Numbered from the stretch's first letter, positions 1 through 8,703 are shown. The stretch is 64,000 nt of DNA from Magnetominusculus dajiuhuensis (GCF_046044395.1 NZ_JBJUSG010000005.1:1-64000), one strand, 5' to 3'. Numbers and translations: made by a program. Notes: generated by a model from the sequence alone, not told the origin.

Positions 1-134
1 GGAATGACAGAAAGGGACAAGGATGGCAACAAACTAAGCAACTACCGCTTACTTATGATGGAGAACAAAATTACCGTGCTTTTTAGTTTATGTAACTTGT
101 TAAAAGGGCTGTCAAAATGCTATTAATACTATAA

Positions 135-263
135 GAGGAGAGATTTCAAGTTGAAAATAAAATCTACATAGCTACTGACGGCACAATTTATGGTATTGAA
201 TTATTAAATATTAACGAACAAATTAGAAATAATGCTACATGGGTTGCAGGACAGTATAGATAA
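135..263 (+). pseudogene. Possible gene-end remnant (DUF2283-like?)
   Basis: A 42-codon open stretch without an ATG start ends at a TAA at 261-263. It contains the peptide DGTIYGIELLNINEQ, which recalls the glycine-isoleucine-glutamate segment near the end of DUF2283-type small proteins. It lies just upstream of a toxin-antitoxin remnant, so decay of an accessory gene is plausible. The resemblance is weak and it may be chance. Confidence 0.2.
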
Positions 264-292
264 TCGGCATGTCAACATGGAGGTGTTTAGAG

Positions 293-523
293 ATGTTAGG
301 ATTTGACCGTATAACCTTTGACCCCGTGATTATGGGCGGCAGGGCGTGTATTCGTGGGATGCGAATTCCCGTTTCTGTCCTCGTCGGGCAGATCGCTTAC
401 GGCGCAACGTCAGACGAAGTGCTCGCCGACTATCCAGATATTGAACCTGAAGACCTACGCCAAGCTCTTCTGTATGCCGCATGGCTGACACAGGAAGAAA
501 TACATACAGTATGCGATTTTTAG
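293..523 (+). CDS. DUF433 family protein (antitoxin-like)
   Basis: Small 76-residue protein of the DUF433 family, which usually acts as the DNA-binding/antitoxin partner of a DUF5615 PIN-like protein. The typical family features are visible: an early ITFDP segment, GRACIRGMRIPV, and the helical tail ending in an ADYPDIEPEDLRQAL-type motif. I chose the ATG at 293 because a GGAGG at 279-283 sits nine bases upstream; an upstream in-frame ATG at 269 has no such site. The stop overlaps the start of a DUF5615-like open frame by 13 bases, the usual coupling for this pair, but that partner is truncated. The protein is probably an orphan antitoxin. Family assignment is confident; activity is inferred. 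Confidence 0.8.
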   Translation: MLGFDRITFDPVIMGGRACIRGMRIPVSVLVGQIAYGATSDEVLADYPDIEPEDLRQALLYAAWLTQEEIHTVCDF

Positions 524-582
524 CGGACATGGGTGTTTCATGGAGGGTCGCCCAGTGGCTCAGGCATCCGCCTTTTAATTAA
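511..582 (+). pseudogene. Truncated DUF5615 PIN-like toxin
   Basis: A 23-codon frame starting with MRFLADMGVSWRVAQWLR matches the N-terminus expected of DUF5615 (Mut7-C/PIN-like) proteins, which start MRFLAD and place a W-L helix next. It overlaps the end of the DUF433 gene, the normal order of this pair. It stops after 23 residues (families are about 110), right where a palindromic intergenic repeat begins. It is therefore a toxin remnant and cannot carry the PIN active site. Confidence 0.6.
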
Positions 583-630
583 GAAACAGCGGCCATTTTA
601 AAACCGCGAGGGCGCTGACCTCAAACTCCC

Positions 631-686
631 GCTTGTCTGGAATCCTCTTTGCTTTGACAATGTGTAGAGACGGATTCCGGACAAGC
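631..686. repeat. REP-like palindromic intergenic repeat
   Basis: Two arms, GCTTGTCTGGAATCC at 631-645 and GGATTCCGGACAAGC at 672-686, are reverse complements with one mismatch and would form a long hairpin. Related GGAATGAC/CATTCC sequences recur at about 1-15, 3087-3113, 50649-50685 and 55515-55550. They belong to the small dispersed palindromes common in many bacterial genomes. Confidence 0.6.
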
Positions 687-749
687 CGGAATGACGGCAA
701 GAGAAGTCGGGTGGAGACGCTTTTTTGTCGATGATTATGTTGCTGGCAT

Positions 750-770
750 CCTGAGCTTGTCGAAGGATAC
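750..770. repeat. Short dispersed hairpin (ATCCTGAGCTTGTCGAAGGAT)
   Basis: The stretch ATCCT-GAGCTTGTCGA-AGGAT is a small imperfect palindrome. A relative, ATCCTTCGACATGCTCAGGAT, occurs in opposite orientation at about 8629-8649 in the intergenic region upstream of the fur-feo operon. Both lie outside genes. I list it as a dispersed extragenic hairpin of unknown role. Confidence 0.5.
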
Positions 771-798
771 TCCGGTATATCAGGGTTGTCCTTATTTC

Positions 799-2463
799 TC
801 AATTAGTCTTAGGCGGGTTGACCGTGGAACCTCCGGCAGCGCCGCCCAAAGCTACCTGCGCCTTTGCGGCATTCAGATACGAAACCGCCGCCGTGAGGTT
901 TGGCTCAAGAACCAATGCCTTCTCGAAATAGGGGATAGCCTCGCGGGGCTCATTCAGCATTAGGAGCGCCACACCCGCGCCGATATAGGCGCTGGAGATG
1001 TCCGGGTCAAGCGCTATCGCCGTCTTGAAGTGCATAAGGGCGTCGTCTTTCCTGTTCGTCCACAACATCAGATTAGCCGCGTTTACATGTATGACGGCGC
1101 TGTTGGGATAGATGGAAATAGCCCTTTTGAAGGCGGCAAGGGCCTCAAGGTCTCTTCCTTTTTGCGTCAGCGCGCAGGCAAGATTATTATACGCCAGGCC
1201 ATTATCTTTGGTTATGCTGACCACACGTGTAAACAGCGTAATAGAGTCCTTCCAGTAAGTTAACTGCTTCACTGACAAAAACGCGCATATTAAAACTACC
1301 GCAAGGCAGAGGACACCAGAGAGCCTCCTGTAATTTTTCAATATCCGCGGCACACCCATAGCCGCTATGATAAACAGCCCTATATACGGGATATATGTAT
1401 ACCTGTCCGCCATTGACTGAAACATCATCGCACCAAATTTCACTATACCCACAGACGGCGCCATCACCACCAAAAACCAAAACCACCCCGTGAATATATA
1501 AGGATACCGCTTCATATTCCAAACAGCGGCAACCGACACGATTCCTATCGCGCACACTGCGAATATCACATTCCAGCCGCCCATCGAGCCAATCGGGTAG
1601 ATGACCGAAAGCCTCACAGGGTAAAACATCTTTATCACATACATGGCATATGAAACGGCGGCATTAGCAACACGCCCCTTAAGCGGCATCACCTCAATAG
1701 TCCTGCCCGCCATCTCAGTAAAAAAAGTAATCACGCCAGAGGCAACGGCCAACCCGATCATCGGCAATTTCTCAATGGCCAGGGAACGAGCTTTTTCCTG
1801 AATCCCCCCCCCTGCAAAACGCCCAAGCGGCCAATAGTCTAACAGCAGCAGCACAACCGGCAGCGTGACCATCACCGGCTTTGACATCAACCCCAGTACA
1901 AAACAACCCAACACGGCCATATATCGCCCCAGCCCCGGCCTCTTTGCGTAATACACATATGCCAATATTGCCAGTGTCCAGAAAAAACCGCTCAACATAT
2001 CCTTTCGCTCGGCTATCCACGCCACAGACTCCACATGCATCGGGTGTACCGCAAACAGCGCCGCCACAAAGGCACTACGCCATATCGGTACCGTTAAGGC
2101 AGTAAGGGCAAAAAATAATATGACGGTACTAAAAACGTGAAACAAGAGATTAACCATGTGATGCCCGCCCGCGTTAAGGCCGAACATCCCGACATCAGCC
2201 ATGTGTGAAAGCCACGAAAGCGGCTGCCAAAACCCTATCTCTGTCGTCTTAAATGCCCACAGGACGCCGTCTGCCGTTAACCCTTTGAGAACATGAGGAT
2301 TTTCTGTAACATATTTGTCGTCGTCATAGTCAATAAACCCGAAATGCCCTACCGGCAAAAAGACCATAAGCGTGAGGACGACTAATAATAATACGGCCAC
2401 ATATGCGGGGTCGCACCTGAGAGATAACTTACTGTGAGAAGTGCTTTCTGTGCTAACTGTCAT
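799..2463 (-). CDS. TMTC-like multi-pass membrane protein with TPR tail
   Basis: A 554-residue protein with an N-terminal hydrophobic region of roughly ten membrane segments and a C-terminal TPR region (about residues 420-535, with GLAYNNLACAL and AYIGAGVALLMLNEP repeats). The loop after the first membrane segment has DYDDDKYVTENP, and VHPMHVESVAWIAERKD follows. These acidic and histidine motifs are typical of TMTC-like/PMT-type protein glycosyltransferases, which use polyprenyl-linked sugars on the outer face of the membrane. The ATG at 2461-2463 overlaps the TGA of the kinase gene (ATGA), so it is translationally coupled and last in the operon. The substrate is unknown; transfer of sugar to a surface protein is inference. 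Confidence 0.7.
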   Translation of the reverse strand: MTVSTESTSHSKLSLRCDPAYVAVLLLVVLTLMVFLPVGHFGFIDYDDDKYVTENPHVLKGLTADGVLWAFKTTEIGFWQPLSWLSHMADVGMFGLNAGGHHMVNLLFHVFSTVILFFALTALTVPIWRSAFVAALFAVHPMHVESVAWIAERKDMLSGFFWTLAILAYVYYAKRPGLGRYMAVLGCFVLGLMSKPVMVTLPVVLLLLDYWPLGRFAGGGIQEKARSLAIEKLPMIGLAVASGVITFFTEMAGRTIEVMPLKGRVANAAVSYAMYVIKMFYPVRLSVIYPIGSMGGWNVIFAVCAIGIVSVAAVWNMKRYPYIFTGWFWFLVVMAPSVGIVKFGAMMFQSMADRYTYIPYIGLFIIAAMGVPRILKNYRRLSGVLCLAVVLICAFLSVKQLTYWKDSITLFTRVVSITKDNGLAYNNLACALTQKGRDLEALAAFKRAISIYPNSAVIHVNAANLMLWTNRKDDALMHFKTAIALDPDISSAYIGAGVALLMLNEPREAIPYFEKALVLEPNLTAAVSYLNAAKAQVALGGAAGGSTVNPPKTN

Positions 2464-4109
2464 CTCTGGTTACCGCCTTTTAAATTGGAACTGCTGGCGT
2501 TATCGCCAACTGTCGGCGGTGGTTTAACCGCCTTTGCCGCCGCGGTGTTAATGGCAAGCCTTGCCGCGGCCTTATAGTCATCAGCGGCCTCAGTCACACG
2601 CCCTGCCTTCATATACGCATCGCCTCGCTTTATGTATGCGGCGGCATCATCCGGGTCAGCGGTGATAACTTTTGTATACCCGGCTATCTCTCCACTGTTG
2701 TTTATTATCTTACCTAATAACCTGTCTTTCCCCGCCTTTATAAATGCCAACACCTTGTATGGGATAGCGCGGTTGTTATCGGTCTGGTCGTAGGCGGCAA
2801 GTGCGAGGAAAAAAAGGATAAAATAGAGCAGACTCCATCTTAACTTTGCGGCAATGGATATTTTTTTGGCCGCATGGAGAGTCGGAGGCCGCTGCTGCCG
2901 CCGCTCCGGTGTCTGCTTAGCCGCTGGAATACTAAGGATACAACCGCAGTAGATACACAGCGCGGTTGACTGGTCATTTATGGCGTCACAGCGCGGGCAG
3001 ACGACCTTGACCTGCAACGGCTGCACATAAGGTTGTACCTGTGTAGGCTCTGAATCTGTCATTCCCTCGGCTTGTTCTTTTAAGCCTGTCATTCCTGCGA
3101 AAGCAGGAATCCAGTCCTTGGGCTTCGGTTGCTCAACCTTCGGCTGGTCTTGCCGCTCACTCTGCCCTGAATGCGTCGAAGGCTGAGGTGGTAAATCCCC
3201 TGCCCCTTCGTTTATCTCATCAAGCAGCCCCATGAAGTCCGGCATTTTTTTGTATGGAGCCAGGCATGACGAGGCGATTGTAGCGCCCAGCGCCCTTATT
3301 TGGGTGTTGCCAGTGGCGGCAAGGCCCCTGAATAGCGGCGATTGATTTGTGTTCAGAAAATCCCTCACACAAAACAGTAAGTTATCGCCATTATAGTATT
3401 TTTGCCAGAATGTTAAATCGTACACCAACACCGTTAAGGCCGTAAAAATGACAAGGGCAGAGAATGTGTCTGTGTACTCATCATAATGGCGGGCGTTTCT
3501 TTTCGGGTGCTGATAGTTTGGATGGCCGGATTCGTGGCTGTAATTAAGCCGCGTTTCGGGGCAATAGAGGCCGTCGTAGTCAATGAGACGCAGCCCCCCC
3601 TGCGGGGTAATTAGTATATTTCCATGCTGGAGGTCTCCGTGTGCTACGCGATAAGACCGGAGCGTCTTGTACATATCAAGAAATTTGTCGGCAATGTCCA
3701 CAATGCCTTGTCTGTCTTGTCTTTTCACACAGCCCCCGACGTATGTGTCGAGGGGTATGCCGTCTTGCCACGGCATTCTGACAACAGGATACACCTGTCC
3801 GTTGACGCTTATCCCTCTGGCAACGTACCGGACTTTCAGAAAATACTCGCAGTCAATCCTCATCAGGCAGTCCGCAATTTGTTCGCAGCGCTCTTGTATG
3901 TCATCAGGGGCGTTTAGAAAGCATTTAACCGCATACCGCCCACCCGGCGTGATTATCTTATAAACGGAGGCAAAATTCCCTGACCTGACACGCGGCAGTC
4001 CCATCTTGTCAGACTCCACGGTGCCGCCCCTTAGCTCATCATCAAAAAGAGACAAGCGCGGGTTTTGCAACGCCTGTTGGTATTGCTGTGGCAGAGGGTA
4101 TTTCCTCAC
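2460..4109 (-). CDS. Protein kinase with zinc ribbon, TM segment and TPR
   Basis: A 549-residue protein. Residues about 40-300 form a protein-kinase fold: an AVK lysine near residue 62, HGDLQHGN as the catalytic loop (D159, N164) and IDYDG in place of DFG. A linker follows, then a zinc ribbon (CPRC about 371-374 and CIYC about 385-388), a membrane segment (about 424-440) and a TPR (about 480-520). Kinases with C-terminal zinc ribbons are known partners of TerY-like vWA proteins and PP2C phosphatases, which are encoded just upstream. The start is a GTG overlapping the phosphatase stop (GTGA). The linker carries the peptide WIPAFAGMT at 333-341, the translation of a dispersed palindromic repeat that inserted in frame. 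Confidence 0.82.
   Translation of the reverse strand: MRKYPLPQQYQQALQNPRLSLFDDELRGGTVESDKMGLPRVRSGNFASVYKIITPGGRYAVKCFLNAPDDIQERCEQIADCLMRIDCEYFLKVRYVARGISVNGQVYPVVRMPWQDGIPLDTYVGGCVKRQDRQGIVDIADKFLDMYKTLRSYRVAHGDLQHGNILITPQGGLRLIDYDGLYCPETRLNYSHESGHPNYQHPKRNARHYDEYTDTFSALVIFTALTVLVYDLTFWQKYYNGDNLLFCVRDFLNTNQSPLFRGLAATGNTQIRALGATIASSCLAPYKKMPDFMGLLDEINEGAGDLPPQPSTHSGQSERQDQPKVEQPKPKDWIPAFAGMTGLKEQAEGMTDSEPTQVQPYVQPLQVKVVCPRCDAINDQSTALCIYCGCILSIPAAKQTPERRQQRPPTLHAAKKISIAAKLRWSLLYFILFFLALAAYDQTDNNRAIPYKVLAFIKAGKDRLLGKIINNSGEIAGYTKVITADPDDAAAYIKRGDAYMKAGRVTEAADDYKAAARLAINTAAAKAVKPPPTVGDNASSSNLKGGNQR
3087..3113. repeat. In-frame palindromic repeat inside the kinase gene
   Basis: The plus strand reads GTCATTCCTGCGAAAGCAGGAATCCA, a hairpin of the same family as the intergenic copies at 50649-50685 and 55515-55550. 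Here it lies inside an open frame and encodes WIPAFAGMT on the minus strand, in a low-complexity linker between the kinase domain and the zinc ribbon. Confidence 0.75.
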
Positions 4110-4894
4110 GGCAGTTTCCCCGTTGGTATGGCCATCAGTGTGGCATCGTCGTTTTTCATCTGCCTGGTCTCCCTGAGTCCTTTGATGAAAAGCCCAAACG
4201 CCGCCTCGCTTTTTATCTTACTAAGGGTCTTCCACGGAGATAAACCACTCTCGCAGCTTCTCAAAAACCACTCCGCAAGGGCGTCAGACAATAGAAACAC
4301 CGTGTCGCCCTGCCTCAATTCCCCGCTTTTTGTTACGATTTGAGCATCATCACCGCCGTGCAGGCTTGATATTAAACTGGGGGTGTTGTCAAACTCAGCA
4401 GCGTGGCCAATTGGAAAGACGTCAATCAGGCCATCGTCGCCAACGATAAATACGCACACATCCCCTACGGCGGCTGCCTCCCATTTATAGGCCGTTTTTT
4501 GAAAAAACAATCGTCTCTTCGACGGCTGCACGGCAAGGGGGACAAGCCTTACACATGTGAAGGCGGCATGAGAGCCTTGGGCTGCCTTTTCCTGTGCATA
4601 CCACGGCAACGTCCTCGTCAACAGAAGTTCTCTCCACCTTGCCCCTGCCTCTTCAATAGCCGCCTGCATGGCCTGTTTTAACCCTGAATTTCCAGAATTC
4701 ACGCCAGAGATAAACGAATCCACCAGCATGTTGGCAAATTCCTTTGAGAATATGGATTCGGTTGCCCCGTCGGCAACGCACAGGGTATCCTTATTAAAGC
4801 CGTACGCGTCCTCATAATCGCCGGGCTGATTGCCATTTTTTTGAATGCCATAGGCCCTAAGTCCGCTGATAGGTTTATTATCGGTAGCGTTTAT
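4106..4894 (-). CDS. PP2C-type protein phosphatase, non-canonical start
   Basis: The frame encodes a PP2C-like serine/threonine phosphatase. Upstream of the first ATG (4729) it already codes for conserved N-terminal phosphatase elements: NQPGDYEDAYG, then LCVADGATES with the metal-binding ADG. The domain must therefore begin before 4729. No ATG, GTG or TTG exists in frame between the preceding in-frame stop and 4729. The best candidate is an ATA at 4892-4894 that overlaps the stop of the upstream vWA gene as ATAA, mirroring the ATGA/GTGA overlaps in the rest of the operon. That gives 262 residues, a normal single-domain length. The partner kinase overlaps its stop. It would reverse the kinase action in a TerY-P-like triad. 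Alternatives are another rare start or a ribosomal frameshift from the vWA gene. Confidence 0.75.
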   Translation of the reverse strand: MNATDNKPISGLRAYGIQKNGNQPGDYEDAYGFNKDTLCVADGATESIFSKEFANMLVDSFISGVNSGNSGLKQAMQAAIEEAGARWRELLLTRTLPWYAQEKAAQGSHAAFTCVRLVPLAVQPSKRRLFFQKTAYKWEAAAVGDVCVFIVGDDGLIDVFPIGHAAEFDNTPSLISSLHGGDDAQIVTKSGELRQGDTVFLLSDALAEWFLRSCESGLSPWKTLSKIKSEAAFGLFIKGLRETRQMKNDDATLMAIPTGKLP

Positions 4895-5727
4895 CTTAGA
4901 TTCCCAACCCTCGTGCCAATATCTATGAACTTAATCAGAGAAACAAGGTCGGCGTTAAACCCAAAGCCCCGCGACTGTGAAAGGACGTTATAACCCTCCT
5001 TTTGCGCCGCCTGCATCATCGGCTCAGGTAACATGCTTGACATCTCAAACAGAGACCTCCCAAGCTGGTCTGGCAGTTGTGCGTCCGTGTCGGGATAGAG
5101 TATCGGGATTGCCTTTTGAGAGGATATGTGGATGTTAAAAAACAGGACATTGCCATTATTCGTGCCAAGCCTGTACAGGTCCAACGCGTAGGGAATGGGA
5201 TTCCCGTCTGTTGAGTCGCCGTCTGTGATGTTTATGGCAATTGGCGGGTAACTGTCAGCGTGCTCAGCGCTCCAACGCTCAAGGATAGTCTTCGCATACG
5301 AGATAGCCTTGCACATCGGCGTGGCGTTATTGGCCACAGGCTCAAACCAGATAGGGAATTTAACAGGCCTCTCCACCGTGCCGCCCCCTTCGGCTGGAAA
5401 CTGCTGCATTCGCTCCTCAATTCTCAGGGGATTGTTGCCAAGCGCCTCTACTTTGATAAGCTCCTGGCCGGCAAAAACTCCGGAGAAGGCAGGGGACACT
5501 TGGGGATTGCCATATCCTATCACGCCAACCTCAAAATAGTCGCGTATGCCGTCGTCTTTTGTGCATTTCAACACCAGATTCGCAATTAGTTTGTTTATCG
5601 TGTCCGCAACTCCGTGGCTCTTTGAAATGGAGTCACTGCCTCCAAACGGGTCGCTCATTGAACCAGATTGATCAATCAGAAATAGAAAACAACCCGGATT
5701 GCTTCGGCTTATCTCTGCGTCATACAT
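4891..5727 (-). CDS. TerY-like von Willebrand factor A domain protein
   Basis: A 278-residue protein made almost entirely of a vWA domain. The MIDAS metal site is visible: IDQSGSMSD near the N-terminus (DxSxS), a central threonine in NNATPMCKAI, and a later aspartate in ITDGDSTDG. There is no signal peptide, so it is probably cytoplasmic. It is followed without a gap by a PP2C phosphatase and a kinase with a zinc ribbon. That order is the hallmark of the TerY-P triad known from tellurite/stress-response islands, where the vWA protein is thought to be a regulated scaffold. No terD/terC genes are seen here. Confidence 0.8.
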   Translation of the reverse strand: MYDAEISRSNPGCFLFLIDQSGSMSDPFGGSDSISKSHGVADTINKLIANLVLKCTKDDGIRDYFEVGVIGYGNPQVSPAFSGVFAGQELIKVEALGNNPLRIEERMQQFPAEGGGTVERPVKFPIWFEPVANNATPMCKAISYAKTILERWSAEHADSYPPIAINITDGDSTDGNPIPYALDLYRLGTNNGNVLFFNIHISSQKAIPILYPDTDAQLPDQLGRSLFEMSSMLPEPMMQAAQKEGYNVLSQSRGFGFNADLVSLIKFIDIGTRVGNLR

Positions 5728-5756
5728 ATGTAATATCTCCTCATTTTGTCCACGGT

Positions 5757-8372
5757 TTACTCGCTCATTATCAACAGAAACCTCATCACCTCGCCCAGGG
5801 CGTCCCTGACAGAGGCCACCTCCTTTCTCATGCCAGAAATCTCCCTGGCATACATGGCCGCGGAGGCCTCCATTATGCCGGTTTCCATGCCGGTTATGCT
5901 GTCTTTGACGGCATAAACCGCGTCTTCCATTTGCCGCGATATGTCTGATATCCTCTGTTGCATTGTCTTTATCTCATCAACCACGGCCTTGCTCTCATCC
6001 GTTGGCTCAGTTGGCCCCTTTTTGATTTCGGCGGCCAACATCGTTATTGACGTCTCGATTTCTATTATTCTGCCTTCAATCTTTTCAAATGTCTGCCCGG
6101 GTGTAAGCCCGTGTGTCTTTTCGATGTCCATGATGGTGTTTACGAGATCAACTATGCCGTATTTCATAGCGTCGAGGGAAGCGTCCATATGGAGCGGCAT
6201 GTCAGATATTTTCCCCTCTATTTTTTCCTCTATTATTTCCTCCAGGGCATTGAGTTTATTTGTGAGCGCGGTGCCGGTGTCCAACCCGGCAGAGGCATAT
6301 TTTTTGACTTCCACATCCAGTTTTGTTATCAATGAGTCTATCTCATTGAGCCGGAGTTGTACTTTTTCGATAGCCGCGATGTTGTCCTTATAAATAGTCT
6401 CACTCATAGAGATGGCGGCTGTGAGGCTGTTCGCTGATTCTAACGACACGCGCTCAGAGTGCTCTATCTGCCTGGCCATAATCGCCGACAGCACCTCCTC
6501 AATGGCCGAGATTTCTGCCCTCAGACCGGCGAACTCCTGTTCAAATTTCTGTTGAGAAGCGTCGTTGAGATTACGCCGCAGTTCAACTACGCCGTGTTTC
6601 ATAGCCGTAACAGCGTCATCTATCTGCCGCGATACCGTTGATATTTGTTCGCCGACGGCCTTTATCCCTGATGACAATGCGGCGGTCAGCTCCGCAGTGT
6701 TGTCCGCTATGCCGCCTTTGATAGCCGACATCTCCTCCTTAATGGCATGTAGTTCAGCAACCCCCTCTTCGTGTCGGGCATTGGCGGCCTCAGTCAGGGC
6801 CAGCCGCGTGTCTGTTATCTTGTTTTTAATTGAATTAGCGGCGTCATCTATATGCACCGAGACAGATGATATTTGTCCGCCAACGGCATTTATCTCTGAT
6901 GAGAGGGCAGCGGTGAATTCCTCGTTTTTCTCTGCTATGACGCCTTTGATGGCCGACATCTCCTCCTTAATGGCATGTAGGCCAGCAACCCCCTTTTCGT
7001 GTCGGGCGGCAGCGGCCTCAGTCAGTGCCTGCCGCGTGTCTGCTATGCTGGTTTTAATTGAATTAGCGGCGTCATCTATATGTGCCGAGACCGTTGATAT
7101 TTGTTCGCCAACGGCATTTATCTCTGATGAGAGGGCGGCTGAGGATTCCATGTTTTTCTCTGAGACTGTTTTTATCTCTGCGTCTATCTTTGTAAGCATG
7201 TCTGCCGTGGCGGCTATCCCGCCGTGGAGTTTTGTAATCTCCGCCGATTGACGCTCATCGAGATGGGGTGGTTTTTTGCCTTTTAAGGCCAGATAGACAA
7301 GCAAGGCCACACTGATTGCCGACAGCCCTATGAGCAAATAAATAAGCACTCGGTTAACGGGGCGCTCCACGCCAGTGCTGGCATTGCCTATGGCATAAGC
7401 GGGCGAAGAGCCAATAGGCGGCTTGCTGTCTTTAGGGACATTGTTAGTGAACTCTTTTGTTGCGTTAACATCAACACCATTATAGTTTAGCTTAACAATG
7501 GCCGTATATTTGCCGTTTGCGGCGGTGAAAGGAAACTCAAACAGGTACACTGCCTTAAGCCCCGACGCGGCGGCCTTTGCCAAATGCGCGACATCTTCGT
7601 ATTTCGGAAACAGGAAGAACTCCCCGCCGCTTATCTCCGAAATTCTCTTGAGGAAGCCGATATATTCATACTTGCCAAGTGCCACTGTATATATAGGGAT
7701 ATGTGCCTGCCTGACGGCGGCGATAACGTCGGCCTCTTTGATGCTGCTGTGTTCGTCCTTGCTGTCGGTGATTAATAAAATAGCAGTCTTAGGCGTCGCA
7801 GATGATGCGGACAGTTTAACGCACTCAGAAACGGCCTTAAAAAGTACGGTTCTGTTTTCATTTGCCGACAGCTCATCCACTTTGTTATATATAATATTCT
7901 TGTCTTTGGTAAACCCGATAACCTTGCTGACTCCAACTCCGAAGGTTACTAGGGCGGCGTAGTCGCTTTCTTTGAGATAACCCATGAATTGGGTAATAAT
8001 TTTTTTTGCTTCGACAATTGGAACGCCTTTCATGCTTCCGCTTACGTCCACAGCAATAATTACTGAGAGCGGGGCATCGGATGTCTGTTTAAATGAGAAA
8101 TCGGGGATTCTTTTGTCGTCAATGTGAAGAGAAAAACTGTCTTTTTTCAATCCCCCGATGGGATTGCCATCTTTGTCAACAATGGCCACTGACGCGGAGA
8201 CCTTGCCGTCGCCTGTGGTGGAGATATCAGAAATCTCTATGGAGGGCGCGTCTTGTGAGGGAGCTTGTTGGCCGAAGGCAAAGGAATAACAAAGCATGAG
8301 CGCGAAAAACACATAAAATGCGGTTTTGAATCTCTGGCTATAAACATATCTTAGCACTGATTTTACCGGCAT
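5757..8372 (-). CDS. Secreted/anchored vWA protein with long repetitive coiled coil
   Basis: An 871-residue protein. A signal peptide (about 1-34) is followed by an N-terminal beta-rich part and a vWA domain (about 100-280) with MIDAS DVSGS at 109-113. A membrane segment lies at about 342-363, then some 500 residues of helical coiled coil. The coiled coil contains three consecutive 76-residue repeats (about 413-488, 489-564, 565-640), the first two nearly identical, each with a HAIKEEMSAIKG-type core. The predicted topology places the vWA domain outside the cytoplasm and the coiled coil inside. It is the first gene of the operon with the TerY-like triad, 29 bases upstream of the vWA gene. It could pass an external binding event to the kinase/phosphatase pair; this is inference. 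Confidence 0.75.
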   Translation of the reverse strand: MPVKSVLRYVYSQRFKTAFYVFFALMLCYSFAFGQQAPSQDAPSIEISDISTTGDGKVSASVAIVDKDGNPIGGLKKDSFSLHIDDKRIPDFSFKQTSDAPLSVIIAVDVSGSMKGVPIVEAKKIITQFMGYLKESDYAALVTFGVGVSKVIGFTKDKNIIYNKVDELSANENRTVLFKAVSECVKLSASSATPKTAILLITDSKDEHSSIKEADVIAAVRQAHIPIYTVALGKYEYIGFLKRISEISGGEFFLFPKYEDVAHLAKAAASGLKAVYLFEFPFTAANGKYTAIVKLNYNGVDVNATKEFTNNVPKDSKPPIGSSPAYAIGNASTGVERPVNRVLIYLLIGLSAISVALLVYLALKGKKPPHLDERQSAEITKLHGGIAATADMLTKIDAEIKTVSEKNMESSAALSSEINAVGEQISTVSAHIDDAANSIKTSIADTRQALTEAAAARHEKGVAGLHAIKEEMSAIKGVIAEKNEEFTAALSSEINAVGGQISSVSVHIDDAANSIKNKITDTRLALTEAANARHEEGVAELHAIKEEMSAIKGGIADNTAELTAALSSGIKAVGEQISTVSRQIDDAVTAMKHGVVELRRNLNDASQQKFEQEFAGLRAEISAIEEVLSAIMARQIEHSERVSLESANSLTAAISMSETIYKDNIAAIEKVQLRLNEIDSLITKLDVEVKKYASAGLDTGTALTNKLNALEEIIEEKIEGKISDMPLHMDASLDAMKYGIVDLVNTIMDIEKTHGLTPGQTFEKIEGRIIEIETSITMLAAEIKKGPTEPTDESKAVVDEIKTMQQRISDISRQMEDAVYAVKDSITGMETGIMEASAAMYAREISGMRKEVASVRDALGEVMRFLLIMSE
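6453..7136 (-). repeat. Three tandem 228-bp coding repeats
   Basis: Inside the coiled-coil gene, three consecutive 76-codon units cover about 7136-6909, 6908-6681 and 6680-6453. Units one and two share most of their residues (ALSSEINAVG, IDDAANSIK, HAIKEEMSAIKG). Unit three is more diverged. This indicates recent internal duplication of the coiled coil. Confidence 0.75.
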
Positions 8373-8703
8373 AACAAGTGCCCCGCCCGCAGCTCAGGCA
8401 TTGCCGCCAACCGTGCAAACAGCTGAAGGCCAGCCGCAACAAAGTCCAACCACGCAATCATACACACCGCCTGCCACAATAATACTTTATAGTTTTAGGT
8501 GTTTTCTTGTCAATAATTTTATACCACCCTGTATCCGATATAGAGAAGTGAAAAGAGGAGAAATCCCTCAAAATTTAAGGGTTTCGGATGATATGCCATA
8601 ACACCCGAAAGGTGAAATAAAAAACCCATCCTTCGACATGCTCAGGATGATTCTTTTATAGGGTTAAGCCGCGGGGGATTCAAAAAAAAATTATTTAGGG
8701 GAA
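8373..8703. other. Intergenic region between vWA operon and fur-feo
   Basis: No gene is supported here. A plus-strand open stretch at 8401-8601 is proline/glutamine-rich and has no ribosome-binding site, so I do not call it. The only structured element is the dispersed hairpin at about 8629-8649. The divergent promoter of the vWA operon must lie in the left part, but I see no clear consensus. Confidence 0.4.

Noticed and set aside
6565..7251. 228-codon plus-strand open frame inside the vWA coiled-coil gene
   Set aside because: Its repetitive composition is the reverse-strand shadow of the 76-residue coiled-coil repeats.
8401..8601. 66-codon plus-strand open frame rich in Pro/Gln/Thr
   Set aside because: No ribosome-binding site, low-complexity composition and no recognisable motif; more likely non-coding.
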